NCBI GenBank assembly: GCA_963777905.1
Contig: CAVZSM010000023.1
Location: 19,730 to 83,729 of the forward strand
Length of the DNA: 64,000 nt
From: Trebonia sp963777905
GTDB taxonomy: Bacteria > Actinomycetota > Actinomycetes > Streptosporangiales > Streptosporangiaceae
Direction of reading: 5' to 3'
This document shows, in pieces, positions 33,219-40,662 of this stretch. Positions within the stretch are counted from its first letter, which is position 1; each line of letters begins with the position of its first letter. A program made the translations under genes and the position numbers. Under the pieces are notes generated by a model. That model had not been told where the DNA came from. It was given only the letters and a program-made list of their open reading frames with translations, and searched no databases.

Positions 33219-33667
33219 CCGGCGTCGTGCGGGTGACCCGGACCCTGCGCGCCCCGGTGACCGAGGTGTTCGACGCCTGGACCGACGCGGGCCGCCTGAA
33301 GCAGTGGCTGAACCCCGGCCCGGGCACGCTGGCCGCGGCGGAGGCCGACCCCGTGGTGGGCGGCGCGTTCCGGTTCGTCAAGCTCACCGCGGACGGGGTG
33401 GACGAGGTCACCGGGCGGTACCTAGTGGTCGACCCGCCGCACCGGCTGGTCTTCACGTGGCAGTCCGGCGCCAGCACCGGCGGCCGCGAGAGTCAGGTGA
33501 CCGTTACCCTCCGCGGCAAGGGCGCGACGACCGAGATGACGATCCTGCACGAGCGGCTGCCTGCCGCCGAGTACCGCGACGGCGCCAGGCGCGCCTGGAC
33601 GGCGATCGCCGCCAGGCTGCCCGCGTACCTCACTGGTCGCCTGACTCGTAGCGACGGTTGCGCTTGA
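33215..33667 (+). CDS. SRPBCC/AHSA1-domain protein
   Basis: A 150-residue START-like domain protein. The N-terminal VTRTLRAPVTEVFDAWTDAG and LKQWLNPGPGTL, then VVDPPHRLVFTWQS and the final helix YRDGARRAWTAIAARL, are typical of the AHSA1/CalC group. These bind hydrophobic ligands. The fused translation with the ArsR gene is a very common pair; the SRPBCC protein may bind or modify the ligand that the regulator or exporter responds to. The 3' end overlaps the convergent arfB by 38 nt. Confidence 0.85.
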   Translation: MTGVVRVTRTLRAPVTEVFDAWTDAGRLKQWLNPGPGTLAAAEADPVVGGAFRFVKLTADGVDEVTGRYLVVDPPHRLVFTWQSGASTGGRESQVTVTLRGKGATTEMTILHERLPAAEYRDGARRAWTAIAARLPAYLTGRLTRSDGCA

Positions 33668-34061
33668 CCTGGGCGCGGCGGCGCTTGGCGTCCAGTCGGC
33701 GCTCGCGGGCCCTGCGGGTCGGCCTGGTGGCGACGCGCGGCGGCGGAGGCGGGGCGATCGAGTCGCGCAGCAGCGACGCCAGCCGGGCGCGGGCCGCCTC
33801 CCTGTTCATCAGCTGGCTGCGCTCGTTTTCCGCCGCGACGGTGACCACGCCGTCGGTCAGCCGGCTCGCCAGCCGCTCGAGGGCGCGGCTCCGCTCCCGT
33901 TCCGGGAGAGCCGGCGAGCGCAGCACGTCGAACGACAGCTCGACGCGGCTGTCGGTGGTGTTGACGGACTGGCCGCCGGGACCCGACGAGCGGGAGAACC
34001 GCTCGTGCAGCTCGCCTGCCGGGATCACCAGCCAGCTGTTCACGCGAAGGTCACCGGGCAT
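33630..34061 (-). CDS. arfB: Alternative ribosome-rescue factor ArfB (peptidyl-tRNA hydrolase)
   Basis: A 143-residue class I release-factor-like protein. The GGQ catalytic loop is SSGPGGQSVNTTDSRVEL (about residues 24-41). A basic C-terminal tail (RPTRRARERRLDAKRRRAQV) inserts in the mRNA channel of stalled ribosomes in the family. It hydrolyses peptidyl-tRNA on non-stop complexes. ATG at 34061 gives the common opening MPGDLRVNS; two upstream in-frame ATGs would add a few residues. Confidence 0.92.
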   Translation of the reverse strand: MPGDLRVNSWLVIPAGELHERFSRSSGPGGQSVNTTDSRVELSFDVLRSPALPERERSRALERLASRLTDGVVTVAAENERSQLMNREAARARLASLLRDSIAPPPPPRVATRPTRRARERRLDAKRRRAQVKRNRRYESGDQ

Positions 34062-34148
34062 GACCTCTAGCATGGCCGGCGCGGCCACGTATCCCGAATC
34101 GTAATCTGGCGGCGCAACCGGTCAGGCGCGGGCCGCCGTCCAAGGAGC

Positions 34149-35179
34149 ATGCGAAAGACGCGCACCGCCGCTGTCGCGGCGCCCCGCCGCCGCCTGCTGC
34201 TGCTCGTGGCACTCCCGGCGGGACTGGCACTGATCTCGATGGCCGCGCTGGCCGGCTGCTCCGGCGGCAGCGCCTCCTCGTCCGCCTCGTCCGCCCCGGG
34301 CGCCCTCAATGGCCACGCCGCAAGCGGCTCTGTCGCCTCGCCGGCCATCGCCGCCGAGCCCGCCAATTCCGCCGCGGCGGCCAGCGGCAATGAGCCTGGC
34401 CGGGCCCGCAGGCGGCGGCACGGGGCAGGATGCCTCGGCCGCCCGGCTCGCGCCAGCCGGCCAGCAGCTCATCTACACCGTCGCAGCTCACCGTCCGCGC
34501 CCGCGACGTCGACGACGCGGTCTCTCAGGCGACGTCCATCGCGACGGCCGCCGGCGGCTACGTCTCTTCGGAGAACGCCAGCAGCGACCCGGCGCAGCCC
34601 AGCCAGTCCCTGGCGACCGTCACGCTGAAGGTCCCGGTGGTGGCCTACCCGACCACGCTCAGCGAGCTGTCGGGGAACGCGCTCGGCACGCGGCTGTCCC
34701 TCGCCCAGCAGACGCAGGACGTGACCCAGCAGGTCGCGGACGTCAGCAGCCGGGTCGCTTCCGACGAGGCGGCGATCAGCCAGCTGCGCGCGCTGCTGTC
34801 TCGCGCCGGGAGCGTCGGTGACCTGCTCAGCGTGCAGAACCAGATCAACTCTGAGGAGTCCGACCTGGAGGCTATGCAGTCGCAGCAGAACGCGCTGAAC
34901 CACGAGACGGCCTACGCCACGGTTACGCTCACGATCATCGGCCCGAAGGCCGCGGTGAAACCGAAGCCGAAGCCCGCTCCCCCGCCCGGGCTGGTCAACG
35001 GCCTGGCCGGCGGCTGGCACGCGCTCCGGGTGGCGGTGTCCTGGCTGCTCGCGATCATCGGCGCCGTCGCGCCGTTCGCCGCGGTCGTCGCGGTGGCCGG
35101 CGTCGCCGCGCTCTGGGTTCGCCGCCGGCTCGCGGCGCGCGCGTCCCGCGCGGCGGGCAGCGCCGGGGCCGACGGCTAG
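34149..35179 (+). CDS. DUF4349 lipoprotein, interrupted by two frameshifts
   Basis: About 342 residues after removing two extra bases. It begins with a lipoprotein signal (RRRLLLLVALPAGLAL... then AALAGC as lipobox, Cys at about residue 37). A Ser/Ala-rich spacer follows, then the DUF4349 domain: QLTVRARDVDDAVSQATSIA, QQTQDVTQQVADVSSRV, and a coiled-coil-like region. It ends in one transmembrane helix and an Arg-rich tail. The frame moves once near 34385-34400 and again near 34475-34490. Its function is unknown. A GGAG ribosome-binding site precedes ATG 34149. Indel errors in the assembly are a real possibility. Confidence 0.68.
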
Positions 35180-35821
35180 CTAGGCGCCGGCCCCGCCAGC
35201 GTCGTCGTCGGCGGGGCCGGCGACCATGGTGAGGGCCGGCGTCCGCTCGAAGATGTAGTAGATGCCGACCAGCCCCGACAAGCCGAGGGCGACCGGGGCG
35301 CTGAGGAACGCGATGCCGACGATGACCAGGTAGACCAGGCCGCCGGACATGAACCTGACGCGCGCCTCCCACCGCCTGTCCGGCGGCACGGGTACCCGCG
35401 TCCGCCCCTCTCCCAGCGACCATTCCGCGATGCCGGCGAAGCCGACCGACATCCCCGTGAGCACGATCCCGTAGACGGCGACGGCGAGCTTGGCGTCGAA
35501 GCCGCCTTCCGCGAGGTAGTCGGCCACCGTTCCGGTCACGACCGGGATCAGCACGACGAACAGCAGCAGCACCAGGTTCAGGAACAGCAGCGTCCGGGTG
35601 ACGACCACGATGTTGGACAGCAGCTGGTGGTGGTTGACCCAGATGATGCCGATCGTGAAGAAGCTGATCAGGTACGCCGCGTAGCCGGGCCACTGGTGCG
35701 CAAGCAGGTGCGCGAGCGACCCGTTCCCTGGGGGCTTGACCGTGAGGTTGAGCGCGAGCAGGGTGATGGCGACCGCGAACACGCCGTCGCTGAACGCCTC
35801 CAGCCTGCCCCGGTCCATCAT
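35180..35821 (-). CDS. TMEM175-family (DUF1211) potassium channel-like protein
   Basis: A 213-residue membrane protein with six hydrophobic segments. The family signature RxxxFSDGVFAVAITLLAL is present at residues 5-23 (RLEAFSDGVFAVAITLLAL). Bacterial members form tetrameric K+ channels through TM1, with no classical selectivity filter. It is convergent with the DUF4349 gene with no gap, and sits 23 nt behind hemQ. Any link to heme synthesis is not evident. Confidence 0.88.
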   Translation of the reverse strand: MMDRGRLEAFSDGVFAVAITLLALNLTVKPPGNGSLAHLLAHQWPGYAAYLISFFTIGIIWVNHHQLLSNIVVVTRTLLFLNLVLLLFVVLIPVVTGTVADYLAEGGFDAKLAVAVYGIVLTGMSVGFAGIAEWSLGEGRTRVPVPPDRRWEARVRFMSGGLVYLVIVGIAFLSAPVALGLSGLVGIYYIFERTPALTMVAGPADDDAGGAGA

Positions 35822-35844
35822 GGTTTCTGGGTCCGGCCTCTGGG

Positions 35845-36543
35845 TTACGCCAGGCCGGCGACAAGCTCAGCGGGCGGCTTGCGGCGCCCGGTGAAGAACG
35901 GGATCTCGACCCGGGTGTGCCGCCGCGCGTCCGCGCCGCGCAGGTGCCGCATCAGGTCGACGATCCGGTGCAGTTCGTCGGCCTCGAACGCGAGCATCCA
36001 CTCGTAGTCGTTGAGCGCGAAGCAGGACACGGTGTTCGCCCGCACGTCCGGGTACTCGCGCGCCATCATGCCGTGCTCGGCGAGCATCGTCCTGCGCTCG
36101 GCGGGATCCAGCAGGTACCACTCGTAGGACCGGACGAACGGGTACACGCTGACATAGGCCTTGGGCTCCTCGTCGGCGAGGAACGCGGGGATGTGGCCCT
36201 TGTTGAACTCGGCGGGCCGGTGCAGCGCCATCGCGGACCAGACCGGCTCGCTGGCGTGGCCCAGCCTCGTCCGGCGGAACCGCACGTACATCTCCTGCAG
36301 CTCGTCGGAGGTCGGCGCCACCCACCACAGCATGTAGTCGGCGTCGGCGCGCATGCCCTGCAGGTCGTAGCAGCCGCGCGTGACGATGCCCTTGCCCGCG
36401 GACTGGTCGAGGACCTCGGTCAGTTCGGCCGCCGCCTGCTCGCGGTCGAACGCCTGGTCGCTCACCTTGAAGACCGCCCACATCGTGTACCTGATGAGCT
36501 CGTTCAGGTCCCGCGCCTTAAGCCGCTTCTCGTCGTCTGCCAC
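35845..36543 (-). CDS. hemQ: Coproheme decarboxylase (HemQ/ChdC)
   Basis: A 232-residue chlorite-dismutase-family enzyme that makes heme b from coproheme with H2O2 as the last step of the coproporphyrin route. Key pieces: GCYDLQGMRADADYMLWWVAP, YPFVRSYEWYLLDPAERR (carrying the actinobacterial catalytic Tyr) and the heme-ligand His in MLAEHGMMAREYP. ATG at 36543. It follows cgoX by 11 nt in the same direction, so the last two steps are probably co-expressed. No ferrochelatase (cpfC) gene is in the window. Confidence 0.93.
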   Translation of the reverse strand: MADDEKRLKARDLNELIRYTMWAVFKVSDQAFDREQAAAELTEVLDQSAGKGIVTRGCYDLQGMRADADYMLWWVAPTSDELQEMYVRFRRTRLGHASEPVWSAMALHRPAEFNKGHIPAFLADEEPKAYVSVYPFVRSYEWYLLDPAERRTMLAEHGMMAREYPDVRANTVSCFALNDYEWMLAFEADELHRIVDLMRHLRGADARRHTRVEIPFFTGRRKPPAELVAGLA

Positions 36544-36554
36544 GTCTAGGAATC

Positions 36555-37985
36555 TTAGTCCCTGCCGTCGCGGCGGCTGAGGTGGGCGAGGACCTGCCGG
36601 GCGGCCGCCCTGGCGGTAGCGACGCAGGCCGGGATGCCGACGCCGTCGTAGGCGGCGCCCGCGACGGCGAGGCCTGGCTGCTCGCTGACGGCTTCGCGGA
36701 TGGCCGCCACCCGGTCCAGATGGCCGACGTTGTACTGCGGGAGCGCGCCGCCCCAGCGGGTGACCCGCTGCGCGACGCTTCTTGCTGTTATCCCCGTGGC
36801 GTCGGCGAGTTCCGCGGCGGCGAGCGCCGCCAGGTCCGCGTCGTCGCGCTGCAGCAGCGCCGTCTCACCGATCCGGCCGACGGAGCAGCGGACGACGTGC
36901 ACCGGCGCGTGCGTGGCGAGGTGCGGCCACTTGACCGTGGAGAACGTGGCCGCCTTGACGGCCCGGCCGTCGACGGCCGGGACGAGGTAGCCGCTGCGCT
37001 GCGTCCCGGGGAAATCCTCGGCCCGGTAAGCCAGTGTGATAATCGCCATGCTCGCGTACGGGATCTGGCTGAGCGGTGCGGAGGCGGCCGGGACCGTTCT
37101 GGATAGAAGGCGGGCAGCGGGCGCCGCGGGGGCAGCGACGATGACCGCGTCAGCCAGCAGGTACTCCGGGTCGGCGGCGGAACCGACGGTGAGCCGCCAG
37201 CCCGCCTGCGTGCGCTCGAGCGCGCGGACCATCGCGCTGGTCCGGATGTCGGCGTTCGACGCCTTGGCGACCGCCTCGGGCAGCGCGCCGAGCCCGGTGG
37301 TGAGCGTGACGAACACCGGGGCTGGCGCGGAGCGCTTCTTGCTGTTATCAGCGGGGGACGCGGGGGCGGACGGGAGCAGCGCGGCGACCGCGCCGGTCAG
37401 CGACGCGTGGTTTTTCGTGGCGGCGGCCAGCGGGGCGAGCGTCGCCTGGAAGGAGAGCTCGTCGCTGCGGCCGGCGTAGACGCCGCCGAGCAGCGGGTCG
37501 ACGAGCCGGTCGACGATCTCCTCGCCCAGCCGCGCGCCGATGTAGCCGGTGACCGAGGTGTCGGCCGCTTCCGGCGCTAGCCGTTCCTCGTGGCGGGCGC
37601 GCGCGATGCCGTCGGCCGACACGACGCCGGTGGCGGCCAGCTCGTCCAGGTCGGCGGGGACGCCCATGAACTGGCGGCGCGGCAGCGGCCGCATGGCGCC
37701 GCGGGTGAAGATCGCGCTCGACGTGGTGCCCGCGGGGACGAGGTCGCCGGCGAGGCCTGTTGCCGTTATCAGGTCGATGCCTTCCGGGCGGCGGGCGAGC
37801 AGCGCTTCCGCGCCCTCGTCCATCGGCACCCCGGCGACGTCGCAGGCCGACAGCTTCCCGCCGAGGCGCGGCGAGCCTTCCAGGACGGTGACACGGACGG
37901 GCTCGTCCTTCAGGTAGAAGGCGGCCGCGAGCCCGGCGATCCCGCCGCCGATGATGACCACGTGCGGGGTTTCGGCAACGGTCAT
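36555..37985 (-). CDS. cgoX: Coproporphyrinogen III oxidase (HemY/CgoX type)
   Basis: A 476-residue FAD enzyme that oxidises coproporphyrinogen III to coproporphyrin III. The FAD motif VVIIGGGIAGLAAAFYLK is at residues 9-26, with VLEGSPRLGGKL next. The C-terminal FAD contact is GLAVAGAAYDGVGIPACVAT. With hemQ adjacent, the coproporphyrin (not protoporphyrin) branch is the sensible assignment. A low-conservation loop near residue 217 (NSKKRS) contains one copy of a dispersed DNA repeat. Start ATG at 37985, with MTVAETPHVVII as the opening. Confidence 0.92.
   Translation of the reverse strand: MTVAETPHVVIIGGGIAGLAAAFYLKDEPVRVTVLEGSPRLGGKLSACDVAGVPMDEGAEALLARRPEGIDLITATGLAGDLVPAGTTSSAIFTRGAMRPLPRRQFMGVPADLDELAATGVVSADGIARARHEERLAPEAADTSVTGYIGARLGEEIVDRLVDPLLGGVYAGRSDELSFQATLAPLAAATKNHASLTGAVAALLPSAPASPADNSKKRSAPAPVFVTLTTGLGALPEAVAKASNADIRTSAMVRALERTQAGWRLTVGSAADPEYLLADAVIVAAPAAPAARLLSRTVPAASAPLSQIPYASMAIITLAYRAEDFPGTQRSGYLVPAVDGRAVKAATFSTVKWPHLATHAPVHVVRCSVGRIGETALLQRDDADLAALAAAELADATGITARSVAQRVTRWGGALPQYNVGHLDRVAAIREAVSEQPGLAVAGAAYDGVGIPACVATARAAARQVLAHLSRRDGRD
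37333..37353. repeat. Dispersed CTTCTTGCTGTTATC motif (copies also at 36777 and 63809)
   Basis: The 21 bases here, with core CTTCTTGCTGTTATCAGCG, recur exactly at 63809-63829. A shorter copy (GCTTCTTGCTGTTATC) is at 36776-36791, inside the same cgoX gene. Its A/T-rich core stands out in this genome. Confidence 0.55.
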
Positions 37986-38027
37986 GGCGTCAAGCCTGCC
38001 ACAGCGGGCTCAGTGCCAGATCCGTAG

Positions 38028-38675
38028 TCACAGCAGGGCGGGCACATCCAGCAGCGAGCGGACGAGCGGGAATGCCGACCGGGAGACCTGCCCGTCCAGT
38101 TCCGGGCGGACGATCTGGATGGCCCGCACGCCGACGGCTTCCGCGCCGGCGCAGAAGCCGGGCTGGTCGTCGATCATGACCGCGTCCGCGGCGGCGACCC
38201 CGAGGTCCTCCAAGGCGGTGCGGTAGATGTCCGGGGAGGGCTTCATCGAGCCGACTTCACAGGACAGCACCACCGCGTCCGCGAGCGGGATCAAGCCGAG
38301 GTAGTCCAGCAGCGCCCTGGTGGAGTCCCCGCAGTTGCTGACTAGCGCGATCGCCATGCCGCTCGCCCGGACGCTGGCAAGGAACGGGACCGAGTCGTCG
38401 AAGACGCGGACCTGCTGGCGCAGGAGCTCGGCGTCTTTGCCGACGATGGTGTCGACCAACTCGGGCGCCGGGTCGATCCCGCACGCCAGCAACGCCTGCG
38501 CGACCGAGTCGGCAACGGAGAGCGTGCCAAGGTCACGTTCGGTTCTGGTCGTCAGCCACCCCGCCAGCCAGAGATCGGTGTCCACCCCGGCGAAGGCCGC
38601 GACGTCGCGCTGGCGCGACTCGAAGCGCGAGTTCACGATCGTGTCGTAGACGTCGACGAGACACGCCCGGGTCAT
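38028..38675 (-). CDS. HAD-superfamily hydrolase (dehalogenase/phosphatase-like)
   Basis: A 215-residue HAD protein. Motif I is LVDVYDTIV with nucleophile Asp8. The residue two positions on is Tyr, as in L-2-haloacid dehalogenases, instead of the Asp expected in phosphatases. Motif II is IALVSNCGDST, the lysine lies in EVGSMKPSPDIYR and motif IV is AVMIDDQPGFC. The cap domain is helical (about 15-85). Substrate not predictable. It starts 4 nt after the phosphatase stop, so the two form one operon. Confidence 0.85.
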   Translation of the reverse strand: MTRACLVDVYDTIVNSRFESRQRDVAAFAGVDTDLWLAGWLTTRTERDLGTLSVADSVAQALLACGIDPAPELVDTIVGKDAELLRQQVRVFDDSVPFLASVRASGMAIALVSNCGDSTRALLDYLGLIPLADAVVLSCEVGSMKPSPDIYRTALEDLGVAAADAVMIDDQPGFCAGAEAVGVRAIQIVRPELDGQVSRSAFPLVRSLLDVPALL

Positions 38676-38679
38676 CGGA

Positions 38680-39457
38680 TCAGGGCTCCCTGAGCTTGTC
38701 GCGGAGCAGGCTGAACTCGTCGTCGGCGAAGCCGTTGGCGGCCAGCCACCGGGGCAGGCCGCCGTACCGGACGTCCAGCTGCTCGAGGAACGCCCGCATC
38801 GTCTCGGCGCGCGGCAGGTGGGCCTGTACCGGCCTTTCGCTGAGGTCCTTGGCGTACGTCCGGGACCGGCGCAGCCGGTCGAGGATCGCCTCGATCCGGT
38901 CGCCGGTCGCCACGTAGTCCGCCACGATGGCGTCCGGTTCCACTCTCGGCGGCGGTGAGCGCCAGCGCCACGATCACCCCGGTCCGGTCTTTGCCCGCCG
39001 CGCAGTGCACGATCGCCGCGCCGTCCGCGGTCGCGATGTCCCGCAGCGCGCCGGTCACCTGGTCGGGGCGTTCTTCCAGGTAGCCGAGGTAATGTCCGGT
39101 CGTGATGTCGTCCGGGTACCTGGCGCGGTCACGTTCGAGCTTCGTGATCAGCAGCGCTTCGGCGGCCGCCTCGCTGGCGTTTCCCAGTTCTTTCAGGACC
39201 GGGCGATGCACGTGCCGGACCGCGGGCACGGCGTCGAGCGGCGCCGGGCCTTCGACCTCGAGTTCCCCGGTGGTGCGCAGGTCCACCACCGTGGTGACGC
39301 CGATCTCCTTCACCAGTCTCGCGATGTCCGCCGGCGACAGCTCCTGCAGGTTCTCCGACCGCAGCAGCCTGCCGGGCACGGTGCTGCCGCCGTCCACCGT
39401 GGGCAGCCCGCCGAGGTCCCTGACGTTGACGGCACCCTCAAGATCGATCCAAGTCAT
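38680..39457 (-). CDS. Tyrosine-protein phosphatase (Y_phosphatase3), frameshifted
   Basis: About 258 residues after correcting one base. The first frame gives IDLEGAVNVRDLGGLPTVDG, then TTVVDLRTTGELEVEG and the CX5R catalytic loop VHCAAGKDRTGVIVAL (Cys at about residue 153). The frame then changes near 38940-38946 (one extra base) to VEPDAIVADYVATGDRIEAI and ends in FADDEFSLLRDKLREP. This family (PtpB/MptpB-like) dephosphorylates proteins or phosphoinositides. ATG at 39457. Probably an indel in the assembly, since both halves look intact. Confidence 0.78.
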
Positions 39458-39535
39458 GTCCCCATTGTCCCATTTCAAGCTCGCTGTCCTCGCGAACCCC
39501 CGGTGAACAGTCCCCGACGCGCGACCGGGACCTTA

Positions 39536-39645
39536 CCGCCGGGCGGCGACTTTGTTGACTTCGCGCCGCTTTGTTGACGTGGTGACCACTTTTGGAGCCA
39601 TTAGTACCCCGGATTCTGGTCACCGCGTCAACAAAGCCAACAGAA
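39536..39645. repeat. Hairpin element A
   Basis: Starts with GCCGGGCGGCGAC, then TTTGTTGAC twice (39551-39559, 39570-39578) 10 nt apart. A 20-bp stem pairs 39569-39588 with 39617-39636 at 19 of 20 positions. The 28-nt loop contains CCCCGGAT. It shares its block order with element B. Confidence 0.7.
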
Positions 39646-39783
39646 GAGGCTGGTGGTGCTCATGGGACATGGTGAATGTGAGACGGGGTTTCGCTTGGGG
39701 TGGTGGTGGTGCTTTCGGGGGTGGGGTGGCCGCGAGGTGTGCGGTGCGCGGGGCGGGCTCGGGTGCGCAGCCTGGACCCCGCG

Positions 39784-39834
39784 GGTTTGTCCCCTGATTT
39801 CTGCTGCCCTGACGACAGTAAACAGGGACAAACC
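39784..39834. repeat. Hairpin between elements A and B
   Basis: GGTTTGTCCCCTG (39784-39796) pairs with CAGGGACAAACC (39823-39834) with one bulged base, around a 26-nt loop. It ends just before element B begins. It could be a terminator or part of the same element. Confidence 0.5.
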
Positions 39835-39837
39835 GGA

Positions 39838-39950
39838 GGCCGGGCGGCGACGTTGCATACTTCCCGCCACTTTGCATACGGCGTGACCATTTGTAAGCGG
39901 TCACCCGACCCGGAAAATGGTCGCCACGGCTGCAAAGTCGACAGCAGTGA
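39838..39950. repeat. Hairpin element B
   Basis: Opens with GCCGGGCGGCGAC like element A, then TTGCATAC twice (39853-39860, 39872-39879). The stem runs from CTTTGCA (39870-39876)/TGCAAAG (39931-39937) to GACCATT (39885-39891)/AATGGTC (39916-39922), with a few mismatches between. The loop contains CCCGGA. Blocks lie about 301 nt from their partners in element A. Confidence 0.7.
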
Positions 39951-40014
39951 CTGGTGTGACTAGGGAGGTGAGGTTCGGAGGGGCTGCGGGCGTAAGTCGT
40001 TGTGCCAGAGTGGG

Positions 40015-40662
40015 TTAGCGGCCTAGGTAGGCCAGGACGGCCAGGACGCGGCGGTTGTCGTCGTCGGAGGGTTGCAGGTCCAGCTTGGTGAAGATGGCGG
40101 CGGTGTGCTTGGCGACCGCGCGCTCGGTGACGACGAGCCTGGCCGCGATCGCGGCGTTCGAGCGGCCCTCGGCCATCAGCGACAGGACCTCGCGCTCGCG
40201 CGGGCTCAGCCGGCCGAGCGGTCCCTCGGCCGCGGTGCTGTGCGCCAGCAGCCTGGCGATGACCTCGGGGTCCATCGCGGTGCCGCCGTCGGCGACCCGC
40301 TTTACCGCGTCGGTGAACTGGGCGCCGTCGAACACCCGGTCCTTGAGCAGGTAGCCGACCGCGCCCGCGCCGTCCGCGAGCAGCTCACGGGCGTACAGCT
40401 GCTCCACGTACTGGGACAGCACCAGGATCGGCAGCCCGGGCTGCTCCGCGCGGGCCCGCAGCGCCGCGCGCAGCCCCTCATCGGTGAACGACGGCGGCAG
40501 CCGGACGTCCACCACGGCGATGTCCGGCCGGTGCGACCGCACCGCGGCCAGGAAGTCCTCGCCGTTGTCCACCGCCGCGCTGACCTCGAAGCCGTACGCC
40601 TCCAGCAGCCGGATCAGGCCGTCGCGGAGCAGGAACAGGTCCTCCGCTATGACAACTTGCAC
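40015..40662 (-). CDS. NarL/LuxR-type response regulator
   Basis: A 215-residue two-component regulator. The receiver domain begins VQVVIAEDLFLLRDGLIRLL; the phospho-acceptor Asp is in IAVVDVRLPP (about residue 52), and the switch Lys in YLLKDRV. The C-terminal LuxR helix-turn-helix is LSPREREVLSLMAEGRSNAA followed by TERAVAKHTAAIFTKL. GTG at 40662 lies inside the 3' end of the kinase gene (16-nt overlap), so both are translated together. Confidence 0.92.
   Translation of the reverse strand: MQVVIAEDLFLLRDGLIRLLEAYGFEVSAAVDNGEDFLAAVRSHRPDIAVVDVRLPPSFTDEGLRAALRARAEQPGLPILVLSQYVEQLYARELLADGAGAVGYLLKDRVFDGAQFTDAVKRVADGGTAMDPEVIARLLAHSTAAEGPLGRLSPREREVLSLMAEGRSNAAIAARLVVTERAVAKHTAAIFTKLDLQPSDDDNRRVLAVLAYLGR

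Larger units (their letters stand above)
39458..40014. other. Gene-less island with two related hairpin elements
   Basis: This 557-nt gap shows no credible protein gene; short frames on both strands are low-complexity Gly/Trp or Pro/Ala reads. It holds two related hairpin elements, a third hairpin between them (39784-39834), and the upstream region of the phosphatase gene. The stretch 39660-39780 is G/T-rich and unstructured by eye. Confidence 0.6.

Noticed and set aside
39620..39904. 94-codon minus-strand frame in the hairpin island
   Set aside because: Low-complexity Pro/Ala composition, no ribosome-binding site, and it crosses two hairpins; it does not look like a protein.
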